Shown in pieces: positions 37,201 through 49,792 of a stretch of 64,000 bases of DNA. The DNA is taken from positions 2,910,367 to 2,974,366 of the forward strand of contig JACDOX010000085.1 of NCBI GenBank assembly GCA_014549065.1, in the 5' to 3' direction. The notes under the pieces were generated by a model. That model did no database searches. It saw only the letters and a list, made by a program, of their open reading frames with translations, and had not been told where the DNA came from. Position numbers and translations under genes: made by a program. Numbering within the stretch: position 1 is the first letter of the stretch; every line of letters starts with the position of its first letter. This stretch comes from Cardinalis cardinalis. Its lineage: Eukaryota > Chordata > Aves > Passeriformes > Cardinalidae.

Positions 37201-40200
37201 TAGAATTTTGAAATACTGCTTTTGAAATAAAAATTGACACTGGATAATTAAACATGAGCACACAGATAATATGACAGTGTGATGGAGAGACAGGAACTTC
37301 ATCCTTGGTCTTCTAAGACACATCTTCTATGGACCCATTTTTTGAGGTATTTTCTTGACCATATTGATTCAGGCAGTAGAGTTTATCTAGTTATATAACT
37401 GACTGAGCATCAGTCTTCTCTTGATACTTCACTTGTTTCTGCTACCTCCAGCTGTCTGAGCATGCCAGTATCAAAAACACATGGAAAAAAATGCAAAAAT
37501 GGATCAGGCAAGAAAGGTTTTCTATATAAAAAAGCTACAGAATCTTGAGAACTCTGATAAATAAAGCATGATCAAAACAGTAAATTCATCCTTATCTGCA
37601 GCACATTTCAGAAAAACACTTGTTTAATTGTTGTAATAATAATTAATGGCTGCCATCAACCAAGCCCTTGCTACAATCTTTCATACAAAGACATTGATGG
37701 GCACTCTGACAATTATTTCCAGTTTAATCAAGAACTGAATTCCAGAACAANTAGCAGTGGAAAATAGAGCTGCTGAGTTCTCTGAGGAGATCACAGAAAG
37801 GAGGACATCATCTTGAGAGGGCTCCTTGAGGGCCAGGAGGAGCACTCAAGTAAGACTTGAGACAGCTCTGTCNTCAGAATTCTTCCTTTTCACTTTCCAC
37901 CATCGTTTTTTATTGAGGTTCCATTCATCTGTAACAGGCCAAGGCAATATTCAGCTTGGTGTCAATTTTCCAGGCACTTTTCCAGCAAAATGTGATCTAT
38001 TCCTTCAACCCTCTACTGCAGAATCTTTGCTTAGTACCTTTTTTGTTTTAATGGGCTCTTTTTAATCTTTAAAATTTGCATAACTATTCCAGACTAACAG
38101 AAATTTTTCATTAATAGAATTTCCTCTGATGTCTGTGAGTGAACCTTTAGTGTTATCCTTGTCTGCTGTGCTACATGTACTCACCCAGCACTGAAAGCAT
38201 GGGGTTTTGGACTGAATCTTGTAATATCTTAGAGTTGAAATTGGACANCATTATGTAAATATTCAGTGCTATTTTATACACATTCTTTGAACAAAAGCTG
38301 AAAATAAAAATGCTCCAGTTTTACTTTGTATCTCGGAAGGCTCAGTTGTGCTTCTNCTGTCACAATATAAAATAAAAACCATTTCAGTTTATATCTGTTT
38401 ATATAAAGTTTATATCACAGTTTATCTTGCTTTCCAGCAAGCTGTGGCTACCAGCAAANGCTTAAACCCAGAAGGTCACACAAATATTCCCTGTTATTTC
38501 CAGCAAGTGTAGGAGTGAACTCTCCCTTCAAAGCTAGGAGCCCTCCAGGGCTTCAGGCAGTGCTGGGCTGCAGGAGACACATGTCAGTTGTTTGGACAAG
38601 ATTCTTGACTNTCTCTTTATTTGCCTGGAGATTTTGCTGCTAAGTCATGGCTTTTTCATCATGCTAGCATTGCACTCTGGTTTCAAAGCAGAACTTTCTA
38701 AGGCATTATCAGTAGGCTAAACTGTATTATAACTATGCTGAACTATAATCTATNAAGCATATTTGGAACTTGTTAGTGTATTTTGTAACATTCCTGTCAC
38801 CTGTTTTACTGCAGGTGGCATATCTGAGTTATTTTTTCCTTTTTTGGTCACTTTTCTAAAAAGACACTTTGTTCTGGGAGCTCATTTTACTGCTTGGATT
38901 TAATGCTGACATTGGAGTATTTGAGTATCTGACTCTGCCTTTATCTCAGAACTCTGTATTTCCCTGGGTATTTCAGGCACTGCCACTGTTTTATTTGCTT
39001 AGGGAGGCTATACAGAAGCTACTATACTTGCCTTTTATCTTTTAACTGTTAAGAATTATTGTCTTTATGTTCAGTATACAGAGAGAACTGCGGCCCTGTC
39101 ATGGGCCAAAATACAGGTCTTACACAGCTGAAGTTGTAAATGGACACATCATGTTTTCAGAAATTTTATATTTAGATNTAGAGGTAGTTATTTCTCTATT
39201 TCACTGCCTCTTGCATTTCTGTCATTTATATGCTTGTGTCCCATAAGCATTTCCTTAACCCTTTCCTGTGCAGATAAACTGACTCCATGTAATAAGGAAT
39301 TATTTGGTTTATAAAATCATACATGACAGCATAAAAGAAAAAATGNCTCTTGCAAGCCTAAAGAAATTATCCTGTGTTTGGATTATGTTTTANATTTGAA
39401 AATAGTGTTTGATGGATTTAATGGAACATTATCTTTTTTTTTTCTATAGCTGAAGATGTCACTAGTAGCTGTAACTTNTTTAATTTTTAAAATTTCATAG
39501 AAACCTTGTAAGAAGCCCTTATAACTTTTGTAGAAGATACAACAGAACTATATCAGTATAATGGAATGTTATTGGAGATCTAAGATGTATCTGATCTCAA
39601 GTCACTGAGTAAAAGTCTTGTCTGTTTTTATTGACTGAGTAACCTTGTGTTGTGTTTCTGCCCTGCCAGTGCACTGTCTGAAACATAGCAAATTATCTTC
39701 TCCTAAGTGGATTGAAAAGTGCTGTGGGAGTTCAGCTACTGTTTATTGCATTCAGAGCTGCAGCACAGAGGAGAAATCCTGGGAAGAAAGAATATTTTTG
39801 ATAAATAATTTAAACTGTTTTCTTTAGGTTTGGGGTTTTCTATAACTAGTGGAAAACTAAATTGTGCTCTTTTGCTCTGTGTATGTCTCAGTAAAGTGGG
39901 AGAAAAGCAGAGTGTAATGGAGAAGAGCATATAATAGAGTTCAAGTCACAGAGCAAACTCTACACCTTATCCTGTAAGAATACAAGATATACAATTTTAT
40001 TTAAAAATTTTCTAGGGAACTAAGTCATTGTCTTCCTGCAAGCAAAAATGCGTCCAGGAGAAACTGAACTCATTGCTGCTTGTTTCTACCATGTTGTTCC
40101 ACTTGAGACTGAATTACTAGGACATTGAACCTTAGAATCATGGAATGGTTTGGGTTGGAAGGAACCTTCAGGATGATCCAGTTCCATCATCATGGATCAT

Positions 40201-43200
40201 CCCTGTGCCGTGGGCAGGGACACCTTCCCCCAGAGCAGAGGCTCAGAGCCCCATCCAGCCTGGCCTTGGACACTGCCAGGGATGGGGCAGCCTCAGCTTC
40301 TGTGAATGTAGTCCTGAAACAGAATGACATTTTTATATGTAACATTTAGGGAAAAAAAACCCAAACTCCAAAAATGCATTTTAAAAATAATTCTTTTACA
40401 ATTTGAGTATGACCAAGAGAATAATCCCTAGTGTCCGAGGTAATGCTGGCCTGTCCCTTTCCACTGCTGTTCTGGACAGGATCTTGTGCACTGGAGGAAA
40501 AATTGTATGAATGCCANCCATGGGCTAATTAATCAAATCCTGCTACAACAAGTGGAAGTAGCAGAGTGGTAAAAACTGCTGATGCAGAGCTAGTTCACTT
40601 CTGTGTTAGTGGAAACTACACNGGTACAGAAACAATACCAGAAAAATTCAGCTTATATCTAAATGAAATCAAGGCCTTTGTTGTATTTTTTTTGTGTGGA
40701 AGCAGAGTTATGCTTTTCATGGGGTGATTGACTGACAAAGAATAGGTACCATGTANTGCAGGCCAATTACTTTAAATAACAGATTAATGGCTCTCCTGTT
40801 TGTGAAAAGTGTGTGGGTGGGATTGCCAGTCAGCCTATTTGCAGCTGATGGCAGGTGTGAATCAGGTTGATGGAATAAATTTTCTTCTGCATGACCCTCC
40901 ATGCTCCTCTTCTGCTCTATTATTTTGNTTAGTGGGTTGGTTTTATAGTGTTATGCTTTTCTAAAGGCACTAATGCCCTTCAGCATAAGGCTTTAAATTT
41001 TAATTAACTCAGAGAATTAGTATCTCACTGCAGTCTCATTCCCAGGACTCCTTGGTAATCAAAGTGATCCCCTAATAGACATATTTATGTTTTCAATTGG
41101 ATTTGTCAATTATGTGGATTTTATTTCTGTGTAAGCTGAAAATGGTAAACCTCTGGGATTTTGCTTTTACCTCAGGCCCAGCAAAGAGGATGGCTCTCAC
41201 ATATTTGCCCAGCCACAGCCTTGTGAAAAAAGTTGCATCCTCATCCTGGATAACACAAAGGTATATAATTTTAGTTTTCTTTTCTGATTCCCCTTTCCCA
41301 GGTTCGTTGTCATAGTGAAATACAAGAGCTCCGTCAGTGGCAAAAGAAGCTGAGAGAGGAGAGATACATTCATGAGGTGGTGAGAAANTTCTGGGCTAAA
41401 CAGGAAGCCAAAGGTAAGTGAATTAAATTGTGGGAGGTTTTTTTGGGTTGCTTTGTTTGTTTTTTGCATTGTGTTGAATTTTTNTACTTTTGAGTTGTGT
41501 TAAAAAATAGGCCACACAGTAGGACACTGATCCTGAGAGAAGGTAATGTCTGGTGGAAACACTGGGCTGTTTCTTCACAGTCAATACTTACTCTACTTGA
41601 GTTGCCTGTGCAGCTGAAAGTGGCAATGAAAAATACAATATAGGGNCTAAATTCAATAATTTTTGAAAAATTTGACAATTTGCTGGCACAGTATTTTGTA
41701 GGGCAGGATTAGACACTTACCAGCTACTCATCATGTAAAGCTGATTTTTACCAGATGGATTGNAGTACAGTTTTTCTGGACTGTGTGATTTCTATCTGGT
41801 AAATATTGTATTGGCGTTTTCCTTTAGTTATTTACAGCAGAATTTGGTCTGTACAGTTCTAAAAAGAAAAAATAGAAAACAAACTCAAACAACCTAAAAA
41901 ATTGCCAAGGGAAATAAAGCCAGATTGCTTCTGGCACTGTAATGTATTATTTTTTTGTCCTGTTTGTGGACAAAGCTTTACTGACAGGGCCAAGTTACCA
42001 TTCACTTAAGCACACAAATAATCATCATCATCTTTGCCCTGAACTACAGAAGAGTGATAATTTTTGGCGATAGGAATTTGTTACAAGGGCTCTGTAGATT
42101 CTCCAAACATTTATTTGTATTTATATTGCAGTTTTAATTATGAAATATTGGGTTTTATTTACCAATCCTTGAAATTGCCTGAGGGATATTTTATAGGCTC
42201 TTTTATAGGATATTTTAATGACAATAATTAATTCTGAGGAACAAAATCATACATCACAACAGGAAAAAACTGTGTTTATATGTGTTTGTATATATGGGGT
42301 GCTCATATGCAGTGAGGGAAGTAGAATTCTTGGTTTCAGTAGCTTAGACCTAGAAGATTAAATCATGTAGTAACAGTCCACAAAAATGATGAAAAGAAAA
42401 AATCAGTGAGACATTGTCTTCCAGCAGACTTGACTGACATAGAAAGAAAATTTTGGCAGAGCATCCAGTTTTCTTCAAGTGGGATTTCATAGCCTCTCTA
42501 CTATAGTTTATTTGGAGTTGACTTGGTTAAAAAATGTAGGCATCTTTTCTTTTTAAAAGAAACCACAGATATATCTGGCTTTAAGTATCTGAAAACAGTG
42601 AATTCAAATTTCCTATCATAAAATTATTCTCATTATAAATTCAAAACATAAAAGATGAATTTTTATCTTTGTAATACATGGTTAATTCTGTCAGTGTTAA
42701 TTGTTGGAAAATTGCATTTCTAGAGATAATGATAGAGGTTGACCTCACAGGCTTGCTAATGCCCTTTAAGTGATTGCAATTTAATGTTTGTGGCTTGGAC
42801 TCTGTTTTCAATTTGTTAATATTTTTATCATCTCATCAAGGCAGGTTTTTTCACACATTCCATTGTCCATGAGACCAGCAAAAGTTAGAGATGCATGTTT
42901 CTCACTTCTAAGAGGCAAACCTATATATTCACAACACACCAGTGTGGAAAAGGATGAATATGATATTAGATTATTACACAGCCATAGTTTGCAGTCTTCA
43001 TGCATGTAAAATCTTAAAGGGGAAAATTACAAGTTCATTCTCAGAGGACAAGGTGTACCCATTCTCAGAATGCTACAATGAAGAAAAATAGGGGCTAAGG
43101 GTGGACTGTGTCATTTGACAGTTGAATTGATTAAAAAACTCCTGTGTCTGAAGAAATTTAATCTTCCTACAAACTATACTTAAGTTGTTTTGGAGACGTA

Positions 43201-46200
43201 TGTAGTGATAAGACTTCCTTTGCCAATTGTTTCAAAAGGAAAAACAAATTTCCTTTTAATCACTCTCACAGAGCTTTCCTGTCATCAAATCATTTATTTT
43301 AGGACTCTAGGACACACAGCTGTTTCATCACATCAAAGAAAGTTGCAAAATTACCCCTCTTCCTTTTTTTTTCTTCAACCAGTACAAGTTTACATTGCTA
43401 ATATCACATCAGCTTTCAATACTATCACAGTGTTTCTGTAATTTCTTAACTGAGCTCTGCTCAGTTCATTTTAGAGTATCCCCACATCATACAGCCTTGG
43501 GGCCCAGGCAGATGGCTATTTAGAAACAGCTGTACTGGTTGAAGTTACTGTCCAGGGGTTTTCATTATCAATCTCAGCTGTGATGCCATAATTCATTTTG
43601 TTAGTGCTCCAGCTGCTCTTTTTTCTGCTCTCATTATCCTGCTGTTTATTAGTGTCATTAAACCCTATTTCAGTGTAAAGTCAGCAAGGTTAGTTTAACT
43701 GCTTTCACCAGTGATTCCATCCAACCCAGCTGACTTTGTGCTGAAGTGGATTGTGAACACTCACACAATAATGAATAGCAGAACACAACTACTTTTTAAC
43801 CTTGTCTTTCTAAGCATTTGGTTTAACTGATTTAATTAATTTGGTTAATTCAATTAATCCCCTTTATTAAACCACTAAACTCTTTGTATCAAGCAGACAA
43901 AGCATTTATTGTTACTAAAACCTCAGATATCACAAATAAAACATTAAGATTGATGGTCAAAAAAGAAAAAGTTGCATTTTTAAGTAGATACAGCATTTTA
44001 TTATGAAATTAACCACATTAGGAAAAAAATGATCTCTTTAATTTGTATATAACTANCTCTGTTTATTAGATCTGTAAACAGTGTTGAATCTAACTGTAGG
44101 GGATGAATGGTGAGCTGCCAAATAGCTTTTAGAAAATGATGACTCGAGCAGTAATGTGATTCTATTGACACTACTAGAAAGATCAGCATACCTTCCATGG
44201 AAATATCAGCCAAAGACTCAGTTAATGTGAGCTAACAGGCAGAGTCTGCTGTGTTGGGATTTCAGCACAATGAAACCTTATTGCAAGGGCCTGTTCTAGG
44301 TAAAAACATAATTTTATGAAAATGTGTTTGTATGTGATACTTAAGATAGTGAGAAGATACTTCCCTGTTTGCTCCTGTGAAGTTCTTTAGTCTTCCCTCA
44401 GTCCATCTTTTATACTCTTTATTATTAGTTTTGCAAAGTGTTTTAGGGTAGAAAATGTGAAACTGCATGAAAATGACTTTATGCATTAATAGCACCTTGC
44501 AGGACTGTTGACCTCTTTTAATGCATATGCTGGCAACTTTTTGAGTGCAAAGAAAAAAGTGTGTTTCCTTCAGCATGTATCCAGGATCATAAAGCTAGAG
44601 CATTCTTGGCTGACATTTTATTTGCTATACTGCTCCACTGCTGTGTAAAATTACATTCCACAAAATGATCTATATTTAAGGTATGACAGTCCTTACTCTG
44701 AACAATTTCAGACTGAAAATGTAGAGATAAGTATAACACTTAAGACTCAGTTTAGTGACTCACAGCTTTAGACTTGAAGGGAGAAGGAATTTTCTCTAAT
44801 ATAGCACAGCTGATGGGATAAATTTGTTCCACAATTCTTTACAGAATTAAAAAAGTTGTTTGCTTTCTACAGAAAATACAGTTAATTAAAAGTCAACCTT
44901 CAGAGAATGTGAGTGAATAACATATTGTGGTTCTGAGCACCATTTTGTGCAAATTTAGTACTGGTAGGGCAGCACTAGAAATGAAAGTATCTGTCCTACA
45001 ATGAAAGGAATTTGAAAAATATTTAAACTTTTTAAAGAAAACACCAAAATCTTCATTACTTATGTGAACAAACACTGCTGACACTGCTGCAATGGTTACT
45101 TCTCTGCTGTTGGAAAGAGCATTGCTGCTGTGACACAAACATTACTTTCAGCTATGTTATGTTCTAAGGGAATTTTTTTCTTGTTCTTACCTGCATAAAA
45201 TTTGTGAAATTTTATTTTTAAAAAAACAGTATTCTTAGGGAAAATAGTAAAAGAAAAAATATTCCTGGGTTTATGGCAATACCAATTGTGACCCTGTTAG
45301 CTGGCAGGTCTTACAAATCAACCATAGCCTGGGCTTTGCAAGGCTCTTGTGTAAGAGAGGGCACAGTGTGTGGAAAATGTACTTAAACCAAAATAAGGCA
45401 GAAAGTAATCTTCACAGCAGGTGAGGAGGGTGATTTCCAGAAAGAGGAGAGAATNTTCTTTTACATTCCATTCAATTTCCAAGCTGTATTTTTCCCTTGG
45501 CAGTAGGAGTTATTACTTACCTATCTGGAGAGATTTAAAAAATTCTTCTTTCATGGCAATAATCTTTTCCCTTGGGAAGATGCATCCAGCAATACTCTGT
45601 GGAACTCAAAATGGAGGTGGTCTGGAAAATCCTTGCAAATATGAATGAGATACAAGGGAGAACAGGCTGCATATTTCTGGTGCTAGAGCAGGAACAGATG
45701 CACAGTGTCAAGAAGCAAAAAATGCAGTCACTCACTCCTGCTGCAGCTGTGATGCCTCCACCTGAACCATGAGGAAGGATTCAAAAGCTTAGTTAAACTG
45801 GAGTTAAACTGAACAGGAGAAATCCAGTCTGCATTCTTTTGAAGGATGCCTGTATGCAATCATATCACATCAAAGCAGAATTAATTGGAGAAGAGAAAAA
45901 TGTTAAATTCAGAACCCAGGAAAAAAAATGGCTACTCTGTGAAATGTCTTTAAATTCATTCCATAAAGATCCTTATGAAGTTACAGTCACATGCATGTTT
46001 GTAGGACTGAGCTGTTTCCCAAAGAAAATATTGAAAAGAGGATATATTTATAAATGGGAAATCTTACACTAGGCTTAAGAGAATATTTAAAATTACTGCA
46101 GGTAATAATGTTGGATTAGGAAAGGCATAGTCTGAATAGCTAATGGATTTCATAAAGACTGCATCTCTGTGGTTTATTTAGGAAAATTCAGCCCTGTAAA

Positions 46201-46848
46201 ATGTAAGGAATTAATCAGTTTTATGTGAGAGTGGCTTTTTTTCCCTTGCCACTTTCACCAAGGGTGGTTGAAATAATTGAGGAAGATTTTAAACAAAATA
46301 AATTTTTTCTAATTTCATCTGCCCTCCTTTTACTGCAGCTGTAATTCTGTAATTAATCTCATAATGGAATTCTTGTAAGTGATCACCTCCTCATATTCTA
46401 TGGTTTTACACTTTCAATCTGTTATATTATATGTAACAGATTTATATACACACACATATATACAAGATCTTATATGTTGGATGTATTTTTTTATAATAAT
46501 TTGGTTTCAAACTAAGCTTTATAAACAGGTTNAAAGTGGAAGGCTACTTGCTGTCACTAGGACACTGCACTTAAAATAATTCCACTCCTTTTTTTTTTAA
46601 ACATTTCTGTATTTACAGGTATTTGGTTTTTTTCTTTCTGAAAGCAAAAGTGCTGCAATCAGAATGCTTTTAAATGGGGGCATATATATGATTGCTTTTG
46701 ATTTAAAAGCACATGTATAAAATTTGACTTACATAGAAGAAGACCTTAAATTTTCTTTTTTTTAAAAGAGAAAAAAAAGAAAAAGAAAATCAAAGAACAA
46801 AGCAGTACCGAAGGCAGAGTATGTGCTGGTGGTTTTCATCAAGCTTAA
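19216..46848 (+). CDS. IQCK: IQCK, IQ motif-containing protein K
   Basis: IQCK combines a Dpy-30/RIIa-like dimerisation-docking region with one calmodulin-type IQ motif, an architecture typical of ciliary/axonemal proteins; its exact role is not established. Exons: 19216-19240, 20551-20624, 21299-21413, 22733-22830, 26938-26990, 27104-27181, 35365-35449, 41302-41413, then a terminal exon taken here as 46769-46848. All junctions are GT-AG and in phase, giving 239 residues (human about 287). Residues 72-124 form the docking region (CSPREFLEFYIFPVLLPGLA ... FLTEWLYNNNP), residues 148-160 are HPRPPIPLSLLLS, and the IQ motif IQSFWRGYRVR is at 168-178. The C-terminal body has EIQELRQWQKKLREE and FWAKQEAK. 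The ATG has a good Kozak context (gcggccATGg). The N-terminus is shorter than in mammals and rich in Glu. The terminal exon is the uncertain part. Confidence 0.92.
19528..19567. repeat. 20-bp tandem duplication
   Basis: Two adjacent copies of gcctgtggcagggcctctg plus one variable base. Confidence 0.9.
20087..20103. repeat. Poly-T tract (17 T)
   Basis: This homopolymer in IQCK intron 1 is followed by gcag. It looks like a splice acceptor, but no exon phase or homology supports use. Confidence 0.9.
20551..20624 (+). CDS. IQCK: IQCK coding exon 2
   Basis: The acceptor is taatttttag and the donor gtgagtacag. It encodes EHEEEQPQFSDDPQSKEDPE then SKEES. The EEEQPQF segment corresponds to mammalian EAEQPPF. 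There is a short internal duplication of tcaaaagaaga. Confidence 0.88.
20625..21298 (+). other. IQCK: IQCK intron 2
   Basis: This intron is strongly AT-rich, especially 20890-21230. No gene or recognisable repeat is seen. Confidence 0.88.
21299..21413 (+). CDS. IQCK: IQCK coding exon 3
   Basis: The acceptor is ttttgagcag and the donor gtaagtagca. Its 38 codons plus one base read VPLEAEIPVEQLFSAPAP, with PVEQLF matching mammalian PVEEMLF. The N at 21363 leaves one codon unread. Confidence 0.9.
21414..22732 (+). other. IQCK: IQCK intron 3
   Basis: This is a GT-AG intron. The forward ORF at 22578-22805 partly overlaps the next exon in another frame and is a shadow. Nothing else is recognised. 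Confidence 0.88.
22733..22830 (+). CDS. IQCK: IQCK coding exon 4 (docking region)
   Basis: The acceptor is ttgctcag and the donor gttagtttgt. It completes Cys and encodes SPREFLEFYIFPVLLPGLAA then LLHEVEKEKCLE, clearly the D/D-like region of IQCK. Confidence 0.95.
22831..26937 (+). other. IQCK: IQCK intron 4
   Basis: This 4.1-kb intron contains a purine-rich plus-strand stretch at about 23395-24010 (see findings) and several overlapping short ORFs at 25683-26613 that look like chance. Confidence 0.85.
26938..26990 (+). CDS. IQCK: IQCK coding exon 5
   Basis: The acceptor is tctgtctttag and the donor gtaagttatt. It encodes EKRTKFIPTDFLTEWLY plus two bases of Asn, matching human RKRTKFIACDFLTEWLYN. 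Confidence 0.95.
27104..27181 (+). CDS. IQCK: IQCK coding exon 6
   Basis: The acceptor is tttctttag and the donor gtaagttatt. It encodes NNPKRKDESFTELFSIPFVK then DWLKD, with two bases of the next His codon. It corresponds to mammalian NPKRAGEPFTEFFSIPFVEE. Confidence 0.95.
28923..28947. repeat. AT-rich inverted repeat
   Basis: The 10-bp arms aataataatt and aattattatt are separated by five bases. The hairpin consists of A/T only, so it may be a simple-sequence by-product. Confidence 0.8.
31391..31433. mobile_element. Possible ancient amniote retroposon tail
   Basis: The segment (atgggaattttcccattgac, then atgagtggtctttggaacag and gtc) resembles a dispersed motif I remember from amniote genomes, in which 'ccattgacttcagtgg' is followed by 'ctttggatcaggcc'. 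The family cannot be assigned by eye. Confidence 0.35.
34031..34055. mobile_element. Possible ancient DNA-transposon terminus
   Basis: The sequence tgcagtgaagacaagcccta closely resembles the 'agtgtagacaagcccta' end common to old hAT-like elements in reptile and bird genomes. The opposite terminus was not located. Confidence 0.3.
35365..35449 (+). CDS. IQCK: IQCK coding exon 7 (first part of IQ motif)
   Basis: The acceptor follows a 14-T tract (tttaag) and the donor is gtaagaggaa. It encodes PRPPIPLSLLLSEEEASILI then QSFWRGYR. The IQ motif begins here and is finished by the next exon. Confidence 0.95.
35450..41301 (+). other. IQCK: IQCK intron 7
   Basis: This 5.9-kb AT-rich intron contains one clear CR1 fragment (40132-40304). 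No additional exon is recognised. Confidence 0.88.
40132..40304 (-). mobile_element. CR1 LINE 3'-end fragment
   Basis: The plus strand reads ttagaatcatggaatggttt then gggttggaaggaacctt, followed by 'gggcagggacaccttccccc', 'gccccatccagcctggcctt' and 'gccagggatggggcagcctc'. This is the reverse complement of the conserved 3' end of bird CR1 elements, so the element points to the minus strand. It is 5'-truncated, as is usual for CR1, and has no coding part. It is the best single marker that the genome is avian. Confidence 0.93.
41302..41413 (+). CDS. IQCK: IQCK coding exon 8
   Basis: The acceptor is ccctttcccag and the donor gtaagtgaat. It encodes VRCHSEIQELRQWQKKLREE, then RYIHEVVR-X-FWAKQEAK plus one base. 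The X comes from a single N. It matches mammalian VRCDPEIQELRQWQKKLREA closely. Confidence 0.95.
41414..46768 (+). other. IQCK: IQCK intron 8
   Basis: This stretch lies between the last secure exon and terminal exon candidate A. It is AT-rich with short chance ORFs only. If candidate B is used, the intron extends to 49792. Confidence 0.7.
46769..46848 (+). CDS. IQCK: IQCK terminal exon, candidate A
   Basis: After ttttcttttttttaaaag, the phase-compatible frame encodes EKKKKKKIKEQSSTEGR then VCAGGFHQA and TAA at 46846-46848. An AATAAA signal follows at 47041-47046. The acceptor is weak (A at -3), although verified exon 7 uses a similar one. I see no strong similarity to the mammalian C-terminus. 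Candidate B at 49793 is equally compatible. Confidence 0.4.
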
Positions 46849-47065
46849 TTCAAAATGCTTGAGATGTTTCTGAAAGTTTAATCTTGGCACTAACAGCTGA
46901 GAATGTAGTGATAAAAGTCATAAGACTCATGATACAGAATCCAATGTATTGGTCCACACCCTGGACTCAGACAACTTTGAAAATTTATGAAGATTACAGT
47001 AACATTTAATTTCTGAAACTACGTTGGGAATGTTTGAAAAAATAAAAAGGAAAGATGATCATTTA
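46849..47065 (+). other. IQCK: IQCK 3' untranslated region (candidate A)
   Basis: Follows stop 46846-46848 and ends just past AATAAA 47041-47046. It stands or falls with terminal exon candidate A. Confidence 0.35.
47041..47046 (+). terminator. IQCK: Possible IQCK polyadenylation signal
   Basis: This is a canonical AATAAA 193 bases after the candidate A stop codon, with a moderately G/T-rich sequence following at about 47080 (gcatgtggtcttctg). Confidence 0.35.
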
Positions 47066-49792
47066 GATAAACTGCAGCATGTGGTCTTCTGAACTGTGCT
47101 TACACAGGCCCAGCAGTTGGGCCTGTGAGCACAAGTCTGAACTAATCCTCCAGTACCAAAGCTGTATTTTCACTCATCACTCTGCACTTGTTAATAATCA
47201 TTTGTAGTGGAAAAAAAGGAAAATTGCAATTTAGTGATTTTCTGTAATTATATATATTTTTTTGGTTTTTTCCTTTTTATTTTTTTTAAGAGAGGAGAAA
47301 TTCTTTGTGGGTTCTGCAATCTTCTTCCTTTTTCTGCTTTTAACTTTAAAAGTGAAAAGCATTGGAGCATTTTTATTGAAAATGCTGCTAGTGTTTTTTG
47401 TAAACCATTTAGATAAGCAAACCCCAAATTTCTATTTATAACTATGGGATGTGGAGCTTTTCTCCAGAAGCCTGGAGAATAGGCNGTCACCAGCTGAAAA
47501 ATAAAGCCTCCAAATAGTCCTGCAGCAAAATAAGATTTGAGACTTTTGGTTAAAAAACAGGGGGGAAGTGGGGCAGGGAGAGAAAGACCATGAGCTGTAG
47601 TGGAGTGCTGAAATGGGACTCAGGGAGCATCAGTCTGCTTTCTTACCTGATGCTTTTAGTCTGCACAAGAGTTTAAATTTGGTAACTTCACAGAACCTAT
47701 CACATTTTGCAAGCTGGAATCNTGTCAGAAATGAGGGGCTAATGGGGATAAATGCAGTTTTGATGAAGCTGCCCAGCAAATCTGGAGTTCTGGGTTTCTG
47801 CCCGTGTTGGTTTCTGCCTGTAAATCCCCAAATGCTTTTAGCTGAGGACCTGCCACTCTGGGATCATTTCTATTTCTGGTCAGTTCTTTGTGTTTTCATC
47901 ATTCTCTTTTTCTATCTGAGTATTTACATTGAAAAAAAAAACTGCATTAATCAGATACTCTGGAAATGCACTGGTTGCCTTCATTCTGGATTTTCTTCTC
48001 AGTCCAGGGTTGTGTTCCATCAGCTGTTGTGTTTCTGCTGCTGTCTCTTCATAAATCTCAGGTCATCNAATGATTTGGAGGGCACTTGGATACTTTTAAA
48101 TAATAGTATTACATCTAATTCTCTGTAGTTTTTTCTCTCCTAACTCAGGTGATCATGGCTGTTGTTCATTTACTCCAATACTTGTATCTCCCCATATTTC
48201 TCTTCTTTTTGGACACCTTAAATTGTAAAAGTGCCGTTCAAATATATTCTAATGAATTCTGAGTATTCCTGTCAAAATACGAGAAAAGCAATGGTGCATT
48301 GCACAAACAAATTCTGATAGAGATCTTTTAGCCCTTATTTCCCATGTGCATCACTGAATGTTGGTGTTTGGAAGTCTCCTGTATTTCAATTCTTGCTTTG
48401 CTAATCTGATCCTAAGTAAATTAAAAAGTGCCCTGAAACTTTNTGTCCTCTACAGTCATGAAAGCAAGACTAAGCATTTGACAAACTCTGCTCCTGATTT
48501 GGAGAATTAGGTTTGTCCTGTCACTTTTAAAAATCCATTTTGCAGAAGCCTCTTCTGCTGAGGGATCCTCTAACAGTTCCATTTCAGATTCATGACTTAC
48601 AGGAGTATNTATGAGTAGGAATAATTTCCATTTTAACATTTGTTTGGTTAATATATCTGTATTCAATAGATTATTTCCCTATCACTAGTGACTGAATATT
48701 TCCTGGAGTGAAAGGTTTCACTAATAATTGTATNCAGGCAGACTTCCAATAGTAAGAGGCTAAAATTATAAACTCTTTATAAAAAAACCTTTCTCTTTAA
48801 AAGTCAGATCTTATTTCAGCAAGATTGCTGGGGGCTCCAATTTCATGTTCAGGCTTCTTTGGCATTTCATTGGGAGGCTAGGGTGAAACTCCTTTCTATA
48901 TATATATTTTACTCTAAGCCCCTGCTAATAAGTTATTCCAATAGATTTTCTTTAATGGANTTTCATCTTCTTGTAGTCTGAGTCTGTAGTATTTTTCATT
49001 ACTGTTTTCAACTGTTTAAATTACTGAATGTAGTTCTTAGAGTTCTATGAAGTCCACTCTATAAAGAGTGTGGGAGCATAAACCTTTCCTAAGCTACTNC
49101 CACAAGCCAGTTGTGTTATCCAGTAGTGCACAAAGTGGGTCATAGTTTATTCACTGTTATGCTGAAACAACCAAGTGTNAAACCAAAACATCAGCCCTGT
49201 ATATTAAGATGAGGGAGAATGATGTCTGCCATCCAAATTAGATGATAAGGATATTTGAACTTATTGCTTAAATAAATAGGACAAAAGCTCTGAGTTTTGC
49301 AGGTTTTTGAATTTTCCCTTTCCAGACACATTCCAGTGCTTCCTTTAGCCATCATCTGTGTCTCAGCATTGCAGCACAGACATGATAAACTATGTCAAAT
49401 GAGCTGCATTCCCCAGGAACATGGCAGACCAAGCAGTAGATAACTTNATTGTAGTAGGAGTAGCAGGTCAAAAATAGCAGATAACAGTTGTGCTCCTCAA
49501 GAACACCCCCAGCTCACCTCCAAAAAATTAATCACCCACTGATGCTCATTATTGCAGTGGTTGCTGTAGTGTCCTATGATTTGNAATGTGCATGTGACTA
49601 AAGCATAATTTAATCAGGTTTTCTCAGTGTGAAAAAAAGAAGAGTAAGGAGTAAAGAGACTGAAACATAGTGCTAAAAAATGAAACTGTTCTGATAGGAG
49701 AAACCATATGACCTATTCAGCTAGAAGTACCAGTACTAGAAGAAATAAGTGAAGTGTGAGATTTTATTTTTTCTTAACCTACACTGTTACAG

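Noticed and set aside
47613..48128. 171-codon plus-strand ORF with a hydrophobic segment
   Set aside because: I see no homology. The T-rich DNA makes hydrophobic residues common, and the codons include Ns.
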